This document shows, in pieces, positions 23,867 to 34,506 of a stretch of DNA of 58,756 nt. The stretch is from NCBI GenBank assembly GCA_029378245.1, contig JARKIF010000192.1:1-58756 (forward strand). Reading direction: 5' to 3'. Both the position numbers and the translations under genes were made by a program. The notes under the pieces are model-generated. The model had not been told where the DNA came from and ran no database searches. It saw only the letters and a program-made list of their open reading frames with translations. The stretch is from Roridomyces roridus. Lineage: Eukaryota > Basidiomycota > Agaricomycetes > Agaricales > Mycenaceae. Position 1 is the first letter of the stretch, and each line of letters opens with the position of its first letter.

Positions 23867-25538
23867 TCAAGCTGGCGTTGTGGATATATATGATCTGCAA
23901 AAAAAGGCGAGTTCCACAAACAAGGACCGCTGTAGAGGAGACCACTTACCCCGCAAATTGTGTCATTAACCGGACTGTGAGCTTGTACATGCCCGGGGGT
24001 TTGCACTGTCCGCCTTGGGTGTGTCAGCAGGGCGTCTGAACAGTTCAAAACACGCACTGGGTCACAAAGACAGGTCCACTCGTTGTCGTGGGTCACCGCA
24101 ACGGATGTACTCAGATTCGACTGCAGTATATACTGATTGATGTCGTCGGAGGGATGGTAATGCTGAAAGAACAGCCTGGTTAGAAAACAAATGGTGCGAT
24201 TCAAGAGATCCACTTTGCAGAAGCCGCCGTCTTCGAGCCATTCCTCGTCATCTGAATCCTGCTCGTCCTCGCATACAGGAGGTCGCACAGCGACCCTGAA
24301 CCCACGGATAAACACTGTCTGATTATCCTTCCACGTCTCCTCACCCGGCGAGCGACGTGGGCCGGTATCAAAAGCACAGTTGGAGCTCTCCCAGTACTTG
24401 GTTTCCGCGATACTCTCAGCAGAGCCAAAATTGAGGGAGACTTTCTCCTCGGACGAGGTATTGTCGGTCACCGCGATGCCCCACGAGGTGGATTTGGTGG
24501 CCCCTGTGACGAGATAGAGGTCTCCAAAGCCAACCATGCGCTGCAAATCGCCGTTGACGAAATCATACCAATTCTGGGCATGCTTGATTGCGTATTCGCG
24601 GAAAAGCGACTGTGGGTGGGTATGCAAGTCCCAGTTCGAGGCGCCGTCCGGTAGCATGAGAAATGCCGTGGCGTTGATTATGTTGGTTCTGTCGTCTGTG
24701 AGGGAAGTTATGCGCCCATGTGTCGGAAATTGCACGTACGGGTTATTCTCCGACTCGGAGCTGTGCTTCACGTCTTTCACGGTCCTGGAAATGATGGTTC
24801 CGGGAGGGTAGTACATTGGTTTCGTTTGCATGTCCTCAGGCTCGATCTTGAGCTGAGAAAAGTCTCGTGGGACACCGAATCGGTTGAGAGGGTCCCCAGG
24901 AGGCAGGGTGATATTGAAGATGGGGTCAAAACAGCCATCGTAAGTCACGATCCCGACGTCTCCAATCGCCGTACCGTTCCTTTTAGCGGCCTCTGGAAGA
25001 TCATCGCAGGGTTTGGGCCGGTACACCGGGCATCCTATGCCTTTCGAGAGGAAGAGACGACTGTAGATTTCGCTCTCGGAGCGATTGCCAGAGAACTCGC
25101 AATTGTCAGCAAACCGAACCCTGCGGGCTACACATGGACTCGTAGGCTCGGTTGGGGGCTCTGTGAGTCAACTTGGTGAGTGGAAAACAGTTTCGGAGGG
25201 CGACGCACCAGCAAAGTTCCAAGACAGGTTGCCGACATAGACTTTGTTCATGAACGTTGCAGACTCGTCTGCTTCGGGGGAGGGGGGTAGTGACTGGGGG
25301 AGGAGAACTTGGAAGATGACTAGCGCGCCAATAGGATAAGTACGCCATCGCGTCAAAAGCTGTAGAGATTGCTGTAATTCGAGGCGGTGTTTGTTCCATC
25401 AATTCTTCCTTTCACCTCAACCTCGTCGCTGTGATGTCCTGTCTGGGATTCTCTGCATTCTTGGTGTTCTTTCGCCGTCCCTTCGTCCATTCTTCCAGCT
25501 AGGGACCGGTTTTCGAGCACAAAACTGCGGCACGGCAT
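23867..25538 (-). CDS. Membrane-anchored member of an uncharacterised Agaricomycete family (minus copy)
   Basis: Four exons: start at ATG 25,536-25,538 (or in-frame ATG at 25,490), stop at 23,867-23,869. Exon 1 is hydrophilic. Exon 2 has one hydrophobic segment (YPIGALVIFQVLLPQ) probably anchoring the protein. The main exon carries the family blocks: IYSRLFLSKGIGCPVYRPKP, GDVGIVTYDGCFDPIFNI, PPGTIISRTV, FREYAIKHAQNWYDFVNGD, GDLYLVTGATKSTSWGIAV, SPGEETWKDNQTVFIRGFRV, and near the end SVAVTHDNEW. I know this block order from large Agaricomycete families (some database entries call them laminin-domain proteins, without functional support). Role unknown. It is head to head with a paralogue at 25,951 and has two decayed relics downstream. 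Confidence 0.6.
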
Positions 25539-25950
25539 CACAGTTTATTTCAAGACCCGCGCTATCAGCTATGCCCTGAACAGCAGCCTACAGCAACCTG
25601 GGAGTGGTATACATTCTAGTGCTTCTTGTCACTGCCTTGTGCCTGTCGAGCGCACAGGTTTCCTCCGCAGTCGTTTACCTGGATATTGAAAACTGAGAGT
25701 TGTGCCTGGTTCAAAATCCCCTGCTGGCCGTTGGAACCTGCGAGAAAACGCTGAGAGAATGTCAATTTTTTCTTGAAACTCTGGTGAACGCTGCTATTTT
25801 CCTTCGGAGCCTTCAACATCCCCGGTCACCGTCGCTAAATTAGATTTGAATTGAACTTTGTTTCGTTATCCACAGCAGCCAGAATTGGGACTTGTCTAAC
25901 AGCTTTCACGCCTTCAAATACCCCAATTTCCATCTTTCAAGGGCGCTTCC

Positions 25951-27823
25951 ATGTCCGACATCGACCTCTACAAACGGACTCTGCTCCTGAAGGGGTTGGG
26001 ACTCCCTGTGTTCTCTCCACAACCCTCAGATGACCTACCCGACGCAGCAAGGCGATTCGGAACCCAGATCGGTGATGTGGTCTTAGTCAACCCGGATGGC
26101 TCTGTCGACCCCATCTTCAACATCCTTCGTGCAGCCGCCGATCCCGCCAACCGCTTCGGTGTCCCTTTCGGTTTTGAACAGGTCGTCTTGAACGCCGAGG
26201 ACGTCCGCTCGCGTGCTGGATGCCACCCTCCTGGCTCTATCATTTCGAACACCAATGTGCACAAGAAACGTTTGGATCTCGAGGTTCATGTGGACGACAA
26301 CATGCAAGTCCTTTGTTTGTTTTGTGAACCTGATTTTCAATGTTCGACAGCTTCCTACCCGTCGGGGCTGGGGCGGCTGTAGAATTATCGACAGGCTCGG
26401 CGCAAATGGTCGTACTCGTGCTGCCGGAAGGGGCTTCTAGCTGGGATCTCCGGCCGCACCAAGTCTTCCGTGACTATGCGTTGAAACACGGTCGAAGCTG
26501 GTATGCGTTCGTCAACGGGACTCTCCACAGGATGGTTCCCAACGGTGGACTCTACCTGGTCACTGGCATCACTAAGTCCTCGTCCTGGCACATCGCAGCG
26601 GCCGAAGCCTCTTCTAGCGGAACTGCATTGTCGTTGCGCCTCAAGGCTGCGATGGTTGCTGGCGCGTCCGTGTCTTGTGCATGGGCGTGGGAGACCGTTA
26701 GCTCGGCAGTGCATTCTGGTCCATCCGTCAGCCCTGGAGAGGAAGAATGGAGAGACAACCAGACGCTGTTCATCCGAGGGTGCAAGATTGCTCTGGGTTC
26801 CGCGCTGTCGAAATCCCCCAAGGTCATGTCGTTGATCAATTCCAAGGCTGTCGATGTTTTGAAGACTACGGCGCCCCCCTTCTCTCGACCACGCCCGGGA
26901 ACGAGTCGCACGAATAGTCTTTCGCGTTCCTTCTCCGGCATTTTTGGTACTTCGGATTCCTTATCGGCTGTGTGTATCTCCAACTGCTTGTTGCGATGAT
27001 CGACTGACATTGAACCCAGCTGGACGTTATTGAAACATCTCCGCTTGTTGAAGGCCTTGTTCTCGACTCGCCGGTCGGTGACGCTGAATGGGACTCTGTC
27101 CCAGAAGAAGTAGGTCGTACTCTACAATTGTACCATTATTTCTCATGCTTTCCTCAGGAAATTGCTTCGGACGTCGTCTCGAAGCCACTCGATAAAGGTA
27201 CTGTCTTGTACCTACTCCCGAGGTCCCGAGGCGCTCAATCTAAATCTTTATTCAGGCCGTTCCCAGTTGGCGTTCAATATCGTAGCTTTCGTTGTGACCT
27301 GGCTCTCATTTTTGCCCATGTCGCACTCTGTTGGCGCGTCCACTTCGTCCTCCGTGTATCAGGTAAGTCTCGTGCTCTGGTCAACTTTCGTGGTCCGTAT
27401 CATTCGCCCCAGACATTCGGCAACCTGTTACACCTCTCATACATACTAGTCCCTCTCACCGCCAGTCAAATTTTCCTCTTCATGTCGTTGCGTGCCTCGC
27501 TCCGTTAACGTTCTGGTTCTCAACCAATATTAATGTTTTAGATTGGCTTGCAGCGTCAACTGGCTTTCGGTCGCCGGCATTGGACACAAAATGAGAACAT
27601 GGTCATGGGCTGAAGAGCCTGTGTTCGTGCTCGATCTTGCTGACGAGTTTCACTCAGAGCATGTCTCGGAATCTGGGTACGGCACTGTTCTAGACTTTTT
27701 TTGAACGAATATGCTCAATTCTTCTCAGGCTTCCGACCTGCGAGACCAAGACCGACAAAATGGGCCTTTGGCTCATGTCTGGCTCCGATAACCCGACGCC
27801 CGAAAAACAAACCGAGGTTCTAA
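25951..27823 (+). CDS. Membrane-anchored member of the same uncharacterised family (plus copy)
   Basis: ATG at 25,951. Exon 1 (25,951-26,303) and exon 2 (from 26,351) are joined by a GC-AG intron (AT^GCAAGT...ACAG). Family blocks: GDVVLVNPDGSVDPIFNI, PPGSIISNTNVHKKRLDLEV, FLPVGAGAAVELSTGSAQ, VLPEGASSWDL, FRDYALKHGRSWYAFVNGT, GLYLVTGITKSSSWHIA, and SPGEEEWRDNQTLFIRGC. Later exons (27,019-27,109; 27,159-27,198; 27,257-27,361) add an acidic tail ending DAEWDSVPEE and a hydrophobic stretch (LAFNIVAFVVTWLSFLPM) that may be a C-terminal anchor. The last exons are uncertain; a frame with a basic tail ends at 27,821-27,823. Function unknown. The anchor is C-terminal here and N-terminal in the minus paralogue. 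Confidence 0.6.
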
Positions 27824-28126
27824 ATTCAACCTGAGCGCGCCAGTTCTAGTTCCACTCAACGGAACTCATGGTGGTCAAGGGGGGCAATTGTATATTATTG
27901 GCGATACCACTACTTATACCCGCTCGATCCTCATGTATCTATATCTACACGCGAACCATTCGTGAAAAAAAAGGTTGGTGGCATACGCACGTGACTTGCG
28001 CGTCACTGATTGAGGACCAAACAAGAGCCAAGCCATTGTCATCTCACGGCGACTCTCATTTCCAGTGTGCGTGTCAATTGTAAAGATTGCCTTCCAGTCA
28101 ACTGATATCCTTCTTCGGCGACTCAG

Positions 28127-29347
28127 ATGGCCTCCTCTTCCACACAACACGGCGACTCTGAATTCGAGGAGAACGCATTCTCTCGCTCAATCGACCGTCT
28201 CCGCATCCAATACATAAACTCCGCAATGGCAGTCTCCAAACTCCCTCGCGCGTTACTCAAAGAGAAGAAACGCGCCCAGGCGCGTCTCGACGCGTACATC
28301 TACCCCATCCACACGCTGCCACCCGAAGTCATGTCGGAAATCTTCACGCACGTCCTACCGCCCTATCCTCTCCGACCGCGTGCCAACGGCTTTGACTCGC
28401 CCACACTGTTGAGCCATGTATGCCGCTCTTGGAGAGCAATCGCGTTGTCCACGCCCAGGCTCTGGAGGGCCATCGCGATACACTTATCCGGCCTTCTCAG
28501 TTGCCCTGCAAAAGTGCATATGCTGGAAACGTGGCTTCAGCGGTCGCAGTGCTGCCCGCTCTCAATCAGCATCAGAGCAGGCTCGCACACGAAGATATCG
28601 CTACTGGATCGAGTGCTTCCGACGCTCTTCGCGCAGTGCCACCGGTGGGAATATCTTAGACTCATCGGACCATTCGATGTGGACCGGGAGTTGGTACAGA
28701 GTGACATGCCTTTGCTCCGGGAGCTCGAAATTTATTTCGCCTTTTTCAAACACCATGACACCAAAGTTGATCAACCCGTCGCTGTCTTCCGGAACGTGCC
28801 GCGGCTCCGGGCCATTGTCCTACTCTCGGACTACGTCCCGCCGTATATCACCCTGCCTTGGTCTCAGCTAACGCATTTCACCGCAAAGTTTCTGAACCAA
28901 AAGAGCTGTTCTGCTCTGCTGCAAAAGATGCCCCGCCTGATTTATTGCAAAGTCCAACTAACCGGCTACAACCCTGCCGAGAACCCTCCCATCGTCCTCG
29001 CAAGATTGGAGACCTTGATCCTGCAAAGTGCCAGCTGCAGTCCGTCGCATAATAAATTGACGGGGCTCTTGGCGTCGCTGACTCTGCCCTCACTGCGGAG
29101 GTTGCATATACCGCAGACATTCCTCCTCCCTGATCCTGTCGAAACATTTTCGCAGTTCATCTCGAGGTCGGGGTGCGGTGATCTCCAACAAGTTAGCATC
29201 GTTGGCAAGATAAAGGCGAGGGAATACCAGGAGACGAGTGCAATGCGGGGTATTGCGGGGAAATCGAGGGTGGTTGTGCAGTCGAAGTATACGGCCGATG
29301 ATATTGATTCTGAGACGGATGAAGAGGAGGATTTTTCCAGGTATTGA
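28127..29347 (+). CDS. F-box-like protein (copy 1)
   Basis: Single exon, ATG at 28,127, 406 residues. After a short acidic/Ser N-terminus comes a helix (DRLRIQYINSAMAVSKLPRA). It is followed by the basidiomycete F-box-like signature: LPPEVMSEIFTHVLPPYP, then LLSHVCRSWRAIALSTPRLW. The rest is weak leucine-rich repeat-like sequence (LRELEIYF, LRAIVLLSDYV, LETLILQSAS, LTLPSLRRLHIP). Such proteins are presumed SCF ubiquitin-ligase substrate adaptors, numerous in Agaricomycetes and mostly of unknown target. The C-terminus is acidic (DDIDSETDEEEDF). It is duplicated in tandem by the next gene. Confidence 0.8.
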   Translation: MASSSTQHGDSEFEENAFSRSIDRLRIQYINSAMAVSKLPRALLKEKKRAQARLDAYIYPIHTLPPEVMSEIFTHVLPPYPLRPRANGFDSPTLLSHVCRSWRAIALSTPRLWRAIAIHLSGLLSCPAKVHMLETWLQRSQCCPLSISIRAGSHTKISLLDRVLPTLFAQCHRWEYLRLIGPFDVDRELVQSDMPLLRELEIYFAFFKHHDTKVDQPVAVFRNVPRLRAIVLLSDYVPPYITLPWSQLTHFTAKFLNQKSCSALLQKMPRLIYCKVQLTGYNPAENPPIVLARLETLILQSASCSPSHNKLTGLLASLTLPSLRRLHIPQTFLLPDPVETFSQFISRSGCGDLQQVSIVGKIKAREYQETSAMRGIAGKSRVVVQSKYTADDIDSETDEEEDFSRY

Positions 29348-29679
29348 CGAATGTGTTTTACTTTGAGGTTGCCGGGACGTTGGAAGCACTTGGGAAGCAC
29401 ATTGAAATTCTCAACCGAGTGTAAGTAAGTAACTGAGCCCAACCAATGAACTCCCACCAGCTTGAGGATTAGCCATGTAGGCGCCGACAGGTAAATAAAA
29501 TCTCCACCAATTGAAACGTGCGAGACAAGATGCACGTGACCGCTGGCGTCATCAAACACGAACGCCGACCTTTGCTTAACCCCAACTTAACCCTCACGAG
29601 CCACTGGCTCTCATTTCGAGTCTGTGCCAACCAGGAAAAAAGGGTCTCTAGTCACTCATATACTTCTCCAGCCACTCAC

Positions 29680-30930
29680 ATGGCCTCCTCTTTCACACGA
29701 CTCGACTCTTCCTCTGAATCCCAGGAGACCGCATTCTCTCGTTCAATGGACCGTCTCCGCATCCAATACATAAACTCCGCAATGACAGTCTCCAAACTCC
29801 CTCGCGCGTTACTCAAAGAGAAAAAACGCGCCCAGGCGCGTCTCGACGCGTACATATACCCCACCCACACGCTGCCACCCGAAATCGTGTCGGAAATCTT
29901 CACGCACGTGCTACCACCCTATCCCCTCCGACCGCCTGCCACCGGCTTTGGTTCGCCCACACTTCTGAGCCATGTATGTCGCTCCTGGCGAGAAATTGCG
30001 TTGTCCACGCCGAGACTCTGGCGTGCAATTGCAATACACGTATGCGGCCTTGTGCCTGCCAAGGTGCATATTGCGATAGACGCATGCGGCCTTGTCCATT
30101 CCCACCTCGATTCGCCGGCCAAGGCGCATATGCTGGAAACTTGGCTTGCCCGCTCCCAGTGCTGCCCGCTGTCAATCAGCATCAGCGCAAGCCCGTATGC
30201 GAGTACCTCGACGCTGGATTCAGTGCTTTCGACACTGCTCGCCCACTACCGCCGGTGGGAATATTTCCGGCTCGTCGGATTTTTCCATCATGTGGAACAC
30301 ATGTCCGAGCTGCTACGAAGCGACGTTACTTTACTTCGGGAGCTCCAGATTGATTTCAGCGGAGCCACCGAGGCCGAACAAACCGTCACTCCCTTCCCAA
30401 ACACGCCGCGGCTCCACGCCCTTGTCCTACTCTCAACCTCGGTACCGCGGTATATCACCCTGCCTTGGTCTCAGCTAACGCATTTCACCGCAAAGTTTTC
30501 GGACCAAAAGAACTGTTCTGCTCTGCTGCAAAAGATGCCCGGCCTGATTTATTGCAAAGTGGAACTATGTGGCTACAACCCTTCCGAGAACCCTCCTATT
30601 GTCCTCGCAAGATTGGAGACCTTGATCCTTCAGAACGCCAGCGAGCCTCGTAATAAACTGACGGGGCTCTTGGCGTCGCTGACTCTGCCTTCGTTGCGGA
30701 GGCTTCATGTACCAGAGGCATTCCTCCTCCCTGATCCCGTCGACACGTTTTCGCAGTTCGTCTCGAGGTCGGGGTGCGGTAGTCTCGAGCAAGTGAACAT
30801 CGTTGGCCAGACAAAGGCGGGGGAATACCAGGAGACGAGTGCAATGCGGGGTATTTCCGGGAAATCGCGGGTGGTCGTGCAGTCGAGGTACACGGCGGAA
30901 GATGTTGATTCGGAGACGGATGAAGAGTAG
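29680..30930 (+). CDS. F-box-like protein (copy 2)
   Basis: Single exon, ATG at 29,680 chosen because it aligns with the start of copy 1 (MASS...); stop at 30,928-30,930. The first 270 bp after the start are nearly identical to copy 1, including LPPEIVSEIFTHVLPPYP and LLSHVCRSWREIALSTPRLW. Past that, the copies diverge in the repeat region. Copy 2 has an extra ~20-residue in-frame insertion near 30,035-30,115, apparently a local duplication of the segment around CGLV...AK(V/A)H. Flanking DNA is duplicated too: TAGGCGCCGACAGGTAA occurs downstream of each copy (29,478 and 31,060). Predicted SCF adaptor, target unknown. Confidence 0.8.
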   Translation: MASSFTRLDSSSESQETAFSRSMDRLRIQYINSAMTVSKLPRALLKEKKRAQARLDAYIYPTHTLPPEIVSEIFTHVLPPYPLRPPATGFGSPTLLSHVCRSWREIALSTPRLWRAIAIHVCGLVPAKVHIAIDACGLVHSHLDSPAKAHMLETWLARSQCCPLSISISASPYASTSTLDSVLSTLLAHYRRWEYFRLVGFFHHVEHMSELLRSDVTLLRELQIDFSGATEAEQTVTPFPNTPRLHALVLLSTSVPRYITLPWSQLTHFTAKFSDQKNCSALLQKMPGLIYCKVELCGYNPSENPPIVLARLETLILQNASEPRNKLTGLLASLTLPSLRRLHVPEAFLLPDPVDTFSQFVSRSGCGSLEQVNIVGQTKAGEYQETSAMRGISGKSRVVVQSRYTAEDVDSETDEE

Positions 30931-31501
30931 GGTTTTTCCAGGGTAGTTTATTGACCGATGTGTTTTACTTTGAATCTTCTTGGCTGTAATTCGAGGGTTG
31001 CCACGGCGCACCCACATTGTTCTCAACATAGTACAGCTCCCACCTAACAGCCGTGTAGGCGCCGACAGGTAATATGTCAATGAATCAAAGCGGTTGATAG
31101 CACCCTTCTTTGGTAGCTGGAGGGTAAATGAACCCGACGTCGTACTGTACTCATGCGAGCTCACTGCTGTGTTGATACCAATCCAATTTCGGTCAATGGG
31201 CGGGGGGTCAAAGTAGAAAGAACATTTAACCCCTGGAGAGCATTGCATGCGGGTGGTTCAGAATGAACTGAGAGCTGTTTTTTTTTCTCGCGGGAGATCC
31301 ACGGTCCTCTCGACCATCTTTCGAAGACCAACGACTCACGGTTCTTTTCCTGCTTCCAAGTTGGGAAGTTACTATGTTCAAAAGTTCGAATCCGCTGCTT
31401 AGGTATGCCGCTCAAGCACGCGCACTCGTTCAACGTTCGACGTTCGACGTTCGACGTTCAGCGGTCAGGGGCGCGTAGAGACATACATCAGACTTCCTGC
31501 A
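30931..31501. other. Intergenic stretch downstream of F-box copy 2
   Basis: Contains the duplicated 3' flank of the F-box unit (to about 31,080) and a 7-bp tandem repeat at 31,427-31,461. No supported gene. Confidence 0.4.
31427..31461. repeat. Five-copy 7-bp tandem repeat (CGTTCGA type)
   Basis: Units read CGTTCAA, CGTTCGA, CGTTCGA, CGTTCGA, CGTTCAG. Each junction produces the near-palindrome TCGACGTTCGA. Confidence 0.85.
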
Positions 31502-31821
31502 ATTTACTTTTGACACTTTTCCACGCCAAAAAATAGCCGGAAAAGTGCCGAAAAGTGCTAAAGTCGACAAGTGAAAAGCCAGGTGTGATTTCCGAAAAAG
31601 TCCCCGGCAACGCGGAATTAATGCCGCTGTTGCGGCTCTCTCCTTGCCGAGACCTCCTGCACATTTTGATATTCTGTGACCTTTCAACTCATGTTTCATT
31701 CAGATAGCTACATGGTCTGTCCAAGCCTATGTTTGAGGGAGCTGAAATGTGGACTTTGCCACTTTTCACTTTTGCCGAGCTCGTGGCAGGCGGAAAAGTG
31801 CCATAAAGTGCCAAGTAAACT
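31502..31821. mobile_element. MITE/foldback-like element, about 320 bp
   Basis: The two ends are imperfect inverted repeats of about 65-70 bp. The left end (31,502-31,568) begins TTTACTT and contains GACACTTTTCC, GGAAAAGTGCCGAAAAGTG and TAAAGTCGAC. The right end (31,749-31,821), read on the other strand, begins GTTTACTTGGCAC and contains GGCACTTTTCC, GGCAAAAGTGAAAAGTG and CAAAGTCCAC. Each end also folds on itself (CACTTTTCC against GGAAAAGTG). The interior has no coding capacity. I found no unambiguous target-site duplication, so the superfamily is not assignable. Confidence 0.5.
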
Positions 31822-31833
31822 GTCAAAAGGCTG

Positions 31834-32768
31834 ATGAAGGCGGAAACGAGCACGGGCATGGGCACGGGATCTACAAGAGGGGAGATGAAGGGTACGGTGG
31901 AGGGTACGGTGGCGAACACGGCGAACACGGTGATCGTGATCACAACAAGGGTGGTGATGGCCGCGACCGCAACCACGGTGGCGACAACTATGGTCACAAC
32001 CAAGGCGGAAACGAGCACGGGCACGGACACGGGATCTAAAAGAGGGGAGATGAAGGGTTCGGTGGAGGAGGGTATGGCGGCCAGCATGGTCACGGTGGTA
32101 ACGACCGTGACCATGATCGGGACCACAACCGGGGCGGTGAGGGACAAGGCCACGGAAACGAGCACGGGCACGGCAAGGGGATTTACGAAAGGGCAGAAGA
32201 TGGGTTCGGCGGCAATGGAAACCATGGTCAGAACGGCAACCACGGCGGTCAAGGTCAAGGCAATCACGGTGGTCAAGGTCAAGGAAATCACGGCCAGGAT
32301 GGAAACCATGGTCAGAACGGCAACCACGGCGGTCAAGGAAACCACGGCGGTCAAGGCAATCACGGCGGTCAGGGAAACCACGGCGGTCAGGGAAACTACG
32401 GCGGCCAGGGCAATCACGGCGGCCAGGGCAACCACGGCGGTCAGGGAAACCACGGCGGCCAGGGCAATCATGGCGGCCAGGGCAACCACGGCGGTCAGGG
32501 AAATCACGGCGGCCAGGGCAATCACGGCGGCCAGGGCAACCACGGCGGTGAAGGCAATCACGGCGGCCAAGGAAACCACGGAGGCCAGGGTGATCACGGC
32601 CGCCGTGGAGATGACGGGTATGGGCACAACGGCGGGGAGGGTTTTGGCCATGATGGGTACGGTAACGAGCACGGCAGGGAGGGAAACAGGGGTGGCGAGT
32701 ACGGCCATGGGCACGGCAACGGCGGAGAGCACGGTCACGGCAACGGCAACAACCACGGCGGCTACTAG
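31834..32768 (+). pseudogene. Gly/His/Asn-rich repeat gene, 5'-truncated and with an internal stop
   Basis: One reading frame from about 31,834 to the TAG at 32,766-32,768 encodes repeats of the type GNHGGQ (about 20 copies), preceded by longer repeats GGNEHGHGHGIYKRGDEG. It is interrupted once, by TAA at 32,037-32,039. At the same position in the first long repeat the codon is TAC, so a single C-to-A change made the stop; the frame is then open for another 243 codons. No signal-peptide exon is visible upstream, where the MITE-like element ends about 10 bp before the coding repeats. The composition recalls the secreted glycine-rich gene at 16.3-17.3 kb. Probably a decayed or truncated secreted repeat protein; an undetected intron removing the stop cannot be excluded. 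Confidence 0.5.
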
Positions 32769-32883
32769 GCTGCTGCTCCAAAGATTTCGAAATGCCCTTG
32801 TACGAGTCATGAGTCCGTGGTGTCTTTATTCGAGTATTTAACTGTACAACATACCTATGTTTTATTTAATAAAGTCTTTGATA

Positions 32884-34046
32884 TCACGCTGGCCTCCTCC
32901 CCTCGTATGCATCTCTCAGCAACGCCAACATCGTCTCCCGCTCCAACGGCGCGGGATTGGGATACGGGTTCTTCAGCGCCACATCCACGGCACGCTCCAA
33001 ATCCTCCTCCTTCATACCAATGTCCTTCAGTGCGTAAGGCGCGCCGTTGTTCTTGGCGAGGTCGTATATGCCTTGAGCGGCGCTAACGCCATCAGGGACA
33101 CCAAGGTTCCGGATAACTTTCACCATCGCAGGGATGGTGAAGGGGGAATTGTAGGCTACCGTGTGCGGGAGGAGGACGGTGTGGGTGTCGGCGTGAGAGA
33201 GGTTGAATGTTCCTCCTGCAGAATATGTCAGAGATGTTTCCAAGAAAAATCGAACGGAAACAAACCGATGGCGTGGCACAGTTTATGATGAAGGGCAAAG
33301 CCGACTGTGCCTGCACAGACTGAGCACGCCCACGCGCCATAGAGCGCGTCGCTGCGAGCGTCCTTGTTCTGCGGGTCCTTGAAGAGGATCGGAAGCGCCT
33401 TGGCGAGACGCTGGATACCTTGTTCGGCAAGCATGTCTGTGATGGGATTGGCTTCAGCTGCATAGAGCGCCTCGACGGCATGCGCTATTGCATTTATACC
33501 AGACGTGATCGTTGTGCGCGGGGAGAGCCCCAGTGTGAGATCGACGTATATGATCACCTCTGGGACTACTTTCATCGACTTTTGCGTCGTCTTGATGCCA
33601 TCTTGCGTCTGGCCTAGGACAGCCGTGGCCTGGAGCGATAAGCTCGAGATGAGCCTGGTTCACTAGGGTATCACCTCTGAGCCCGCGTAGGTCGTTGGAA
33701 TAACAATCTGCGGCAGATCGGTGCGAAGGGCGATAGCTTTACCCAGCCCAATCGTGCTCCCTCCACCGAGCGCCACGACGCAGTCCGCAGCGAGGGTTTG
33801 GGCGAGCTGGACGGCTTCTTCCGTGACGTCGACAGGAGTATGTAAGATCGCCTTGGAGAACAATCCGACAGCGAGTTCGGGGCCGAGACTAGCTTGGAGC
33901 GTCTGGCCTGCTTTAATCTGGCCGGGTGTTGTCAAGATTAGTGCTTTGCTGCATCCCAGATTGTGTATCTCGGTGGAGACTTGAGAAATGGTTCCATGCC
34001 CGAAAATGACGCGCGCTGGGAGGGCGTTGTAGACGAAGGGCTGCAT
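32884..34046 (-). CDS. Maleylacetate reductase (iron-type alcohol dehydrogenase family)
   Basis: Three exons, ATG at 34,044-34,046, stop at 32,884-32,886; about 350 residues, normal for the family. Blocks in order: RVIFGHGTISQVSTEI, LAADCVVALGGGSTIGLGKA (NAD(P)-binding GGGS), VIPTTYAGSEATAVLGQTQ, TSGINAIAHAVEALYA, DALYGAWACSVCAGTVGFAL, HHKLCHAIGGTFNLSHADTH. The HxxxCHxxG and HAxTH segments are typical of maleylacetate reductases. These reduce maleylacetate to 3-oxoadipate at the end of hydroxyquinol/chlorocatechol degradation in the cytosol. The first intron uses donor GTGATA; the second is canonical. It is divergent from the DUF1864 gene (461 bp between starts). Confidence 0.8.
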
Positions 34047-34506
34047 GGTCAACCTTGCAAAAATACTCACGCATGCCACTTGCTCCTGACCATCACGAAG
34101 TACCGACTTGTCGCTCCCGGCGTCCAAACAATACAAGTTCCTGCCGTCGCATCTTACCATCTTCCAAGGTCCGAACAGCGACTATCCCGAGCGACAATCC
34201 CGGGCCATCAACGTTACTCTCCAATTGTGCAAGTCCTTTGCGGTATTCCGACGTGTTTCGTGCACTAGGAGCGTCGCATAGTGCGAATTAGAGCCCATGG
34301 AACCTTTTTTTCTCTCTCTAACATGGCAACTCAGTTTTGGCAAAACTGTCGCCGCCGAGAATTCTGTCGTCATTCGAAACAGAAAACCCACAAGATTGAT
34401 TGAAATTTCTGGAGGGTTTCGCAAGGTCCGATTCCGGCTCTTACCCGAGTGGCTGTTGTTTCCTACCAATATTTCAAGCCCGACACGATGAACGTTTCTT
34501 GCAAAA
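34047..34506. promoter_or_regulatory. Shared divergent upstream region (460 bp)
   Basis: Lies between the start codons of the maleylacetate reductase and the DUF1864-type gene. No motif or TATA box stands out. Named regulatory only from gene orientation. Confidence 0.3.

Noticed and set aside
31689..32810. Long minus-strand ORF of Val/Ala-rich sequence opposite the Gly/His repeat gene
   Set aside because: It is the antisense shadow of the GNHGGQ repeats; GCC/GTG repeat codons on the other strand keep any frame open. No signal peptide or other domain.
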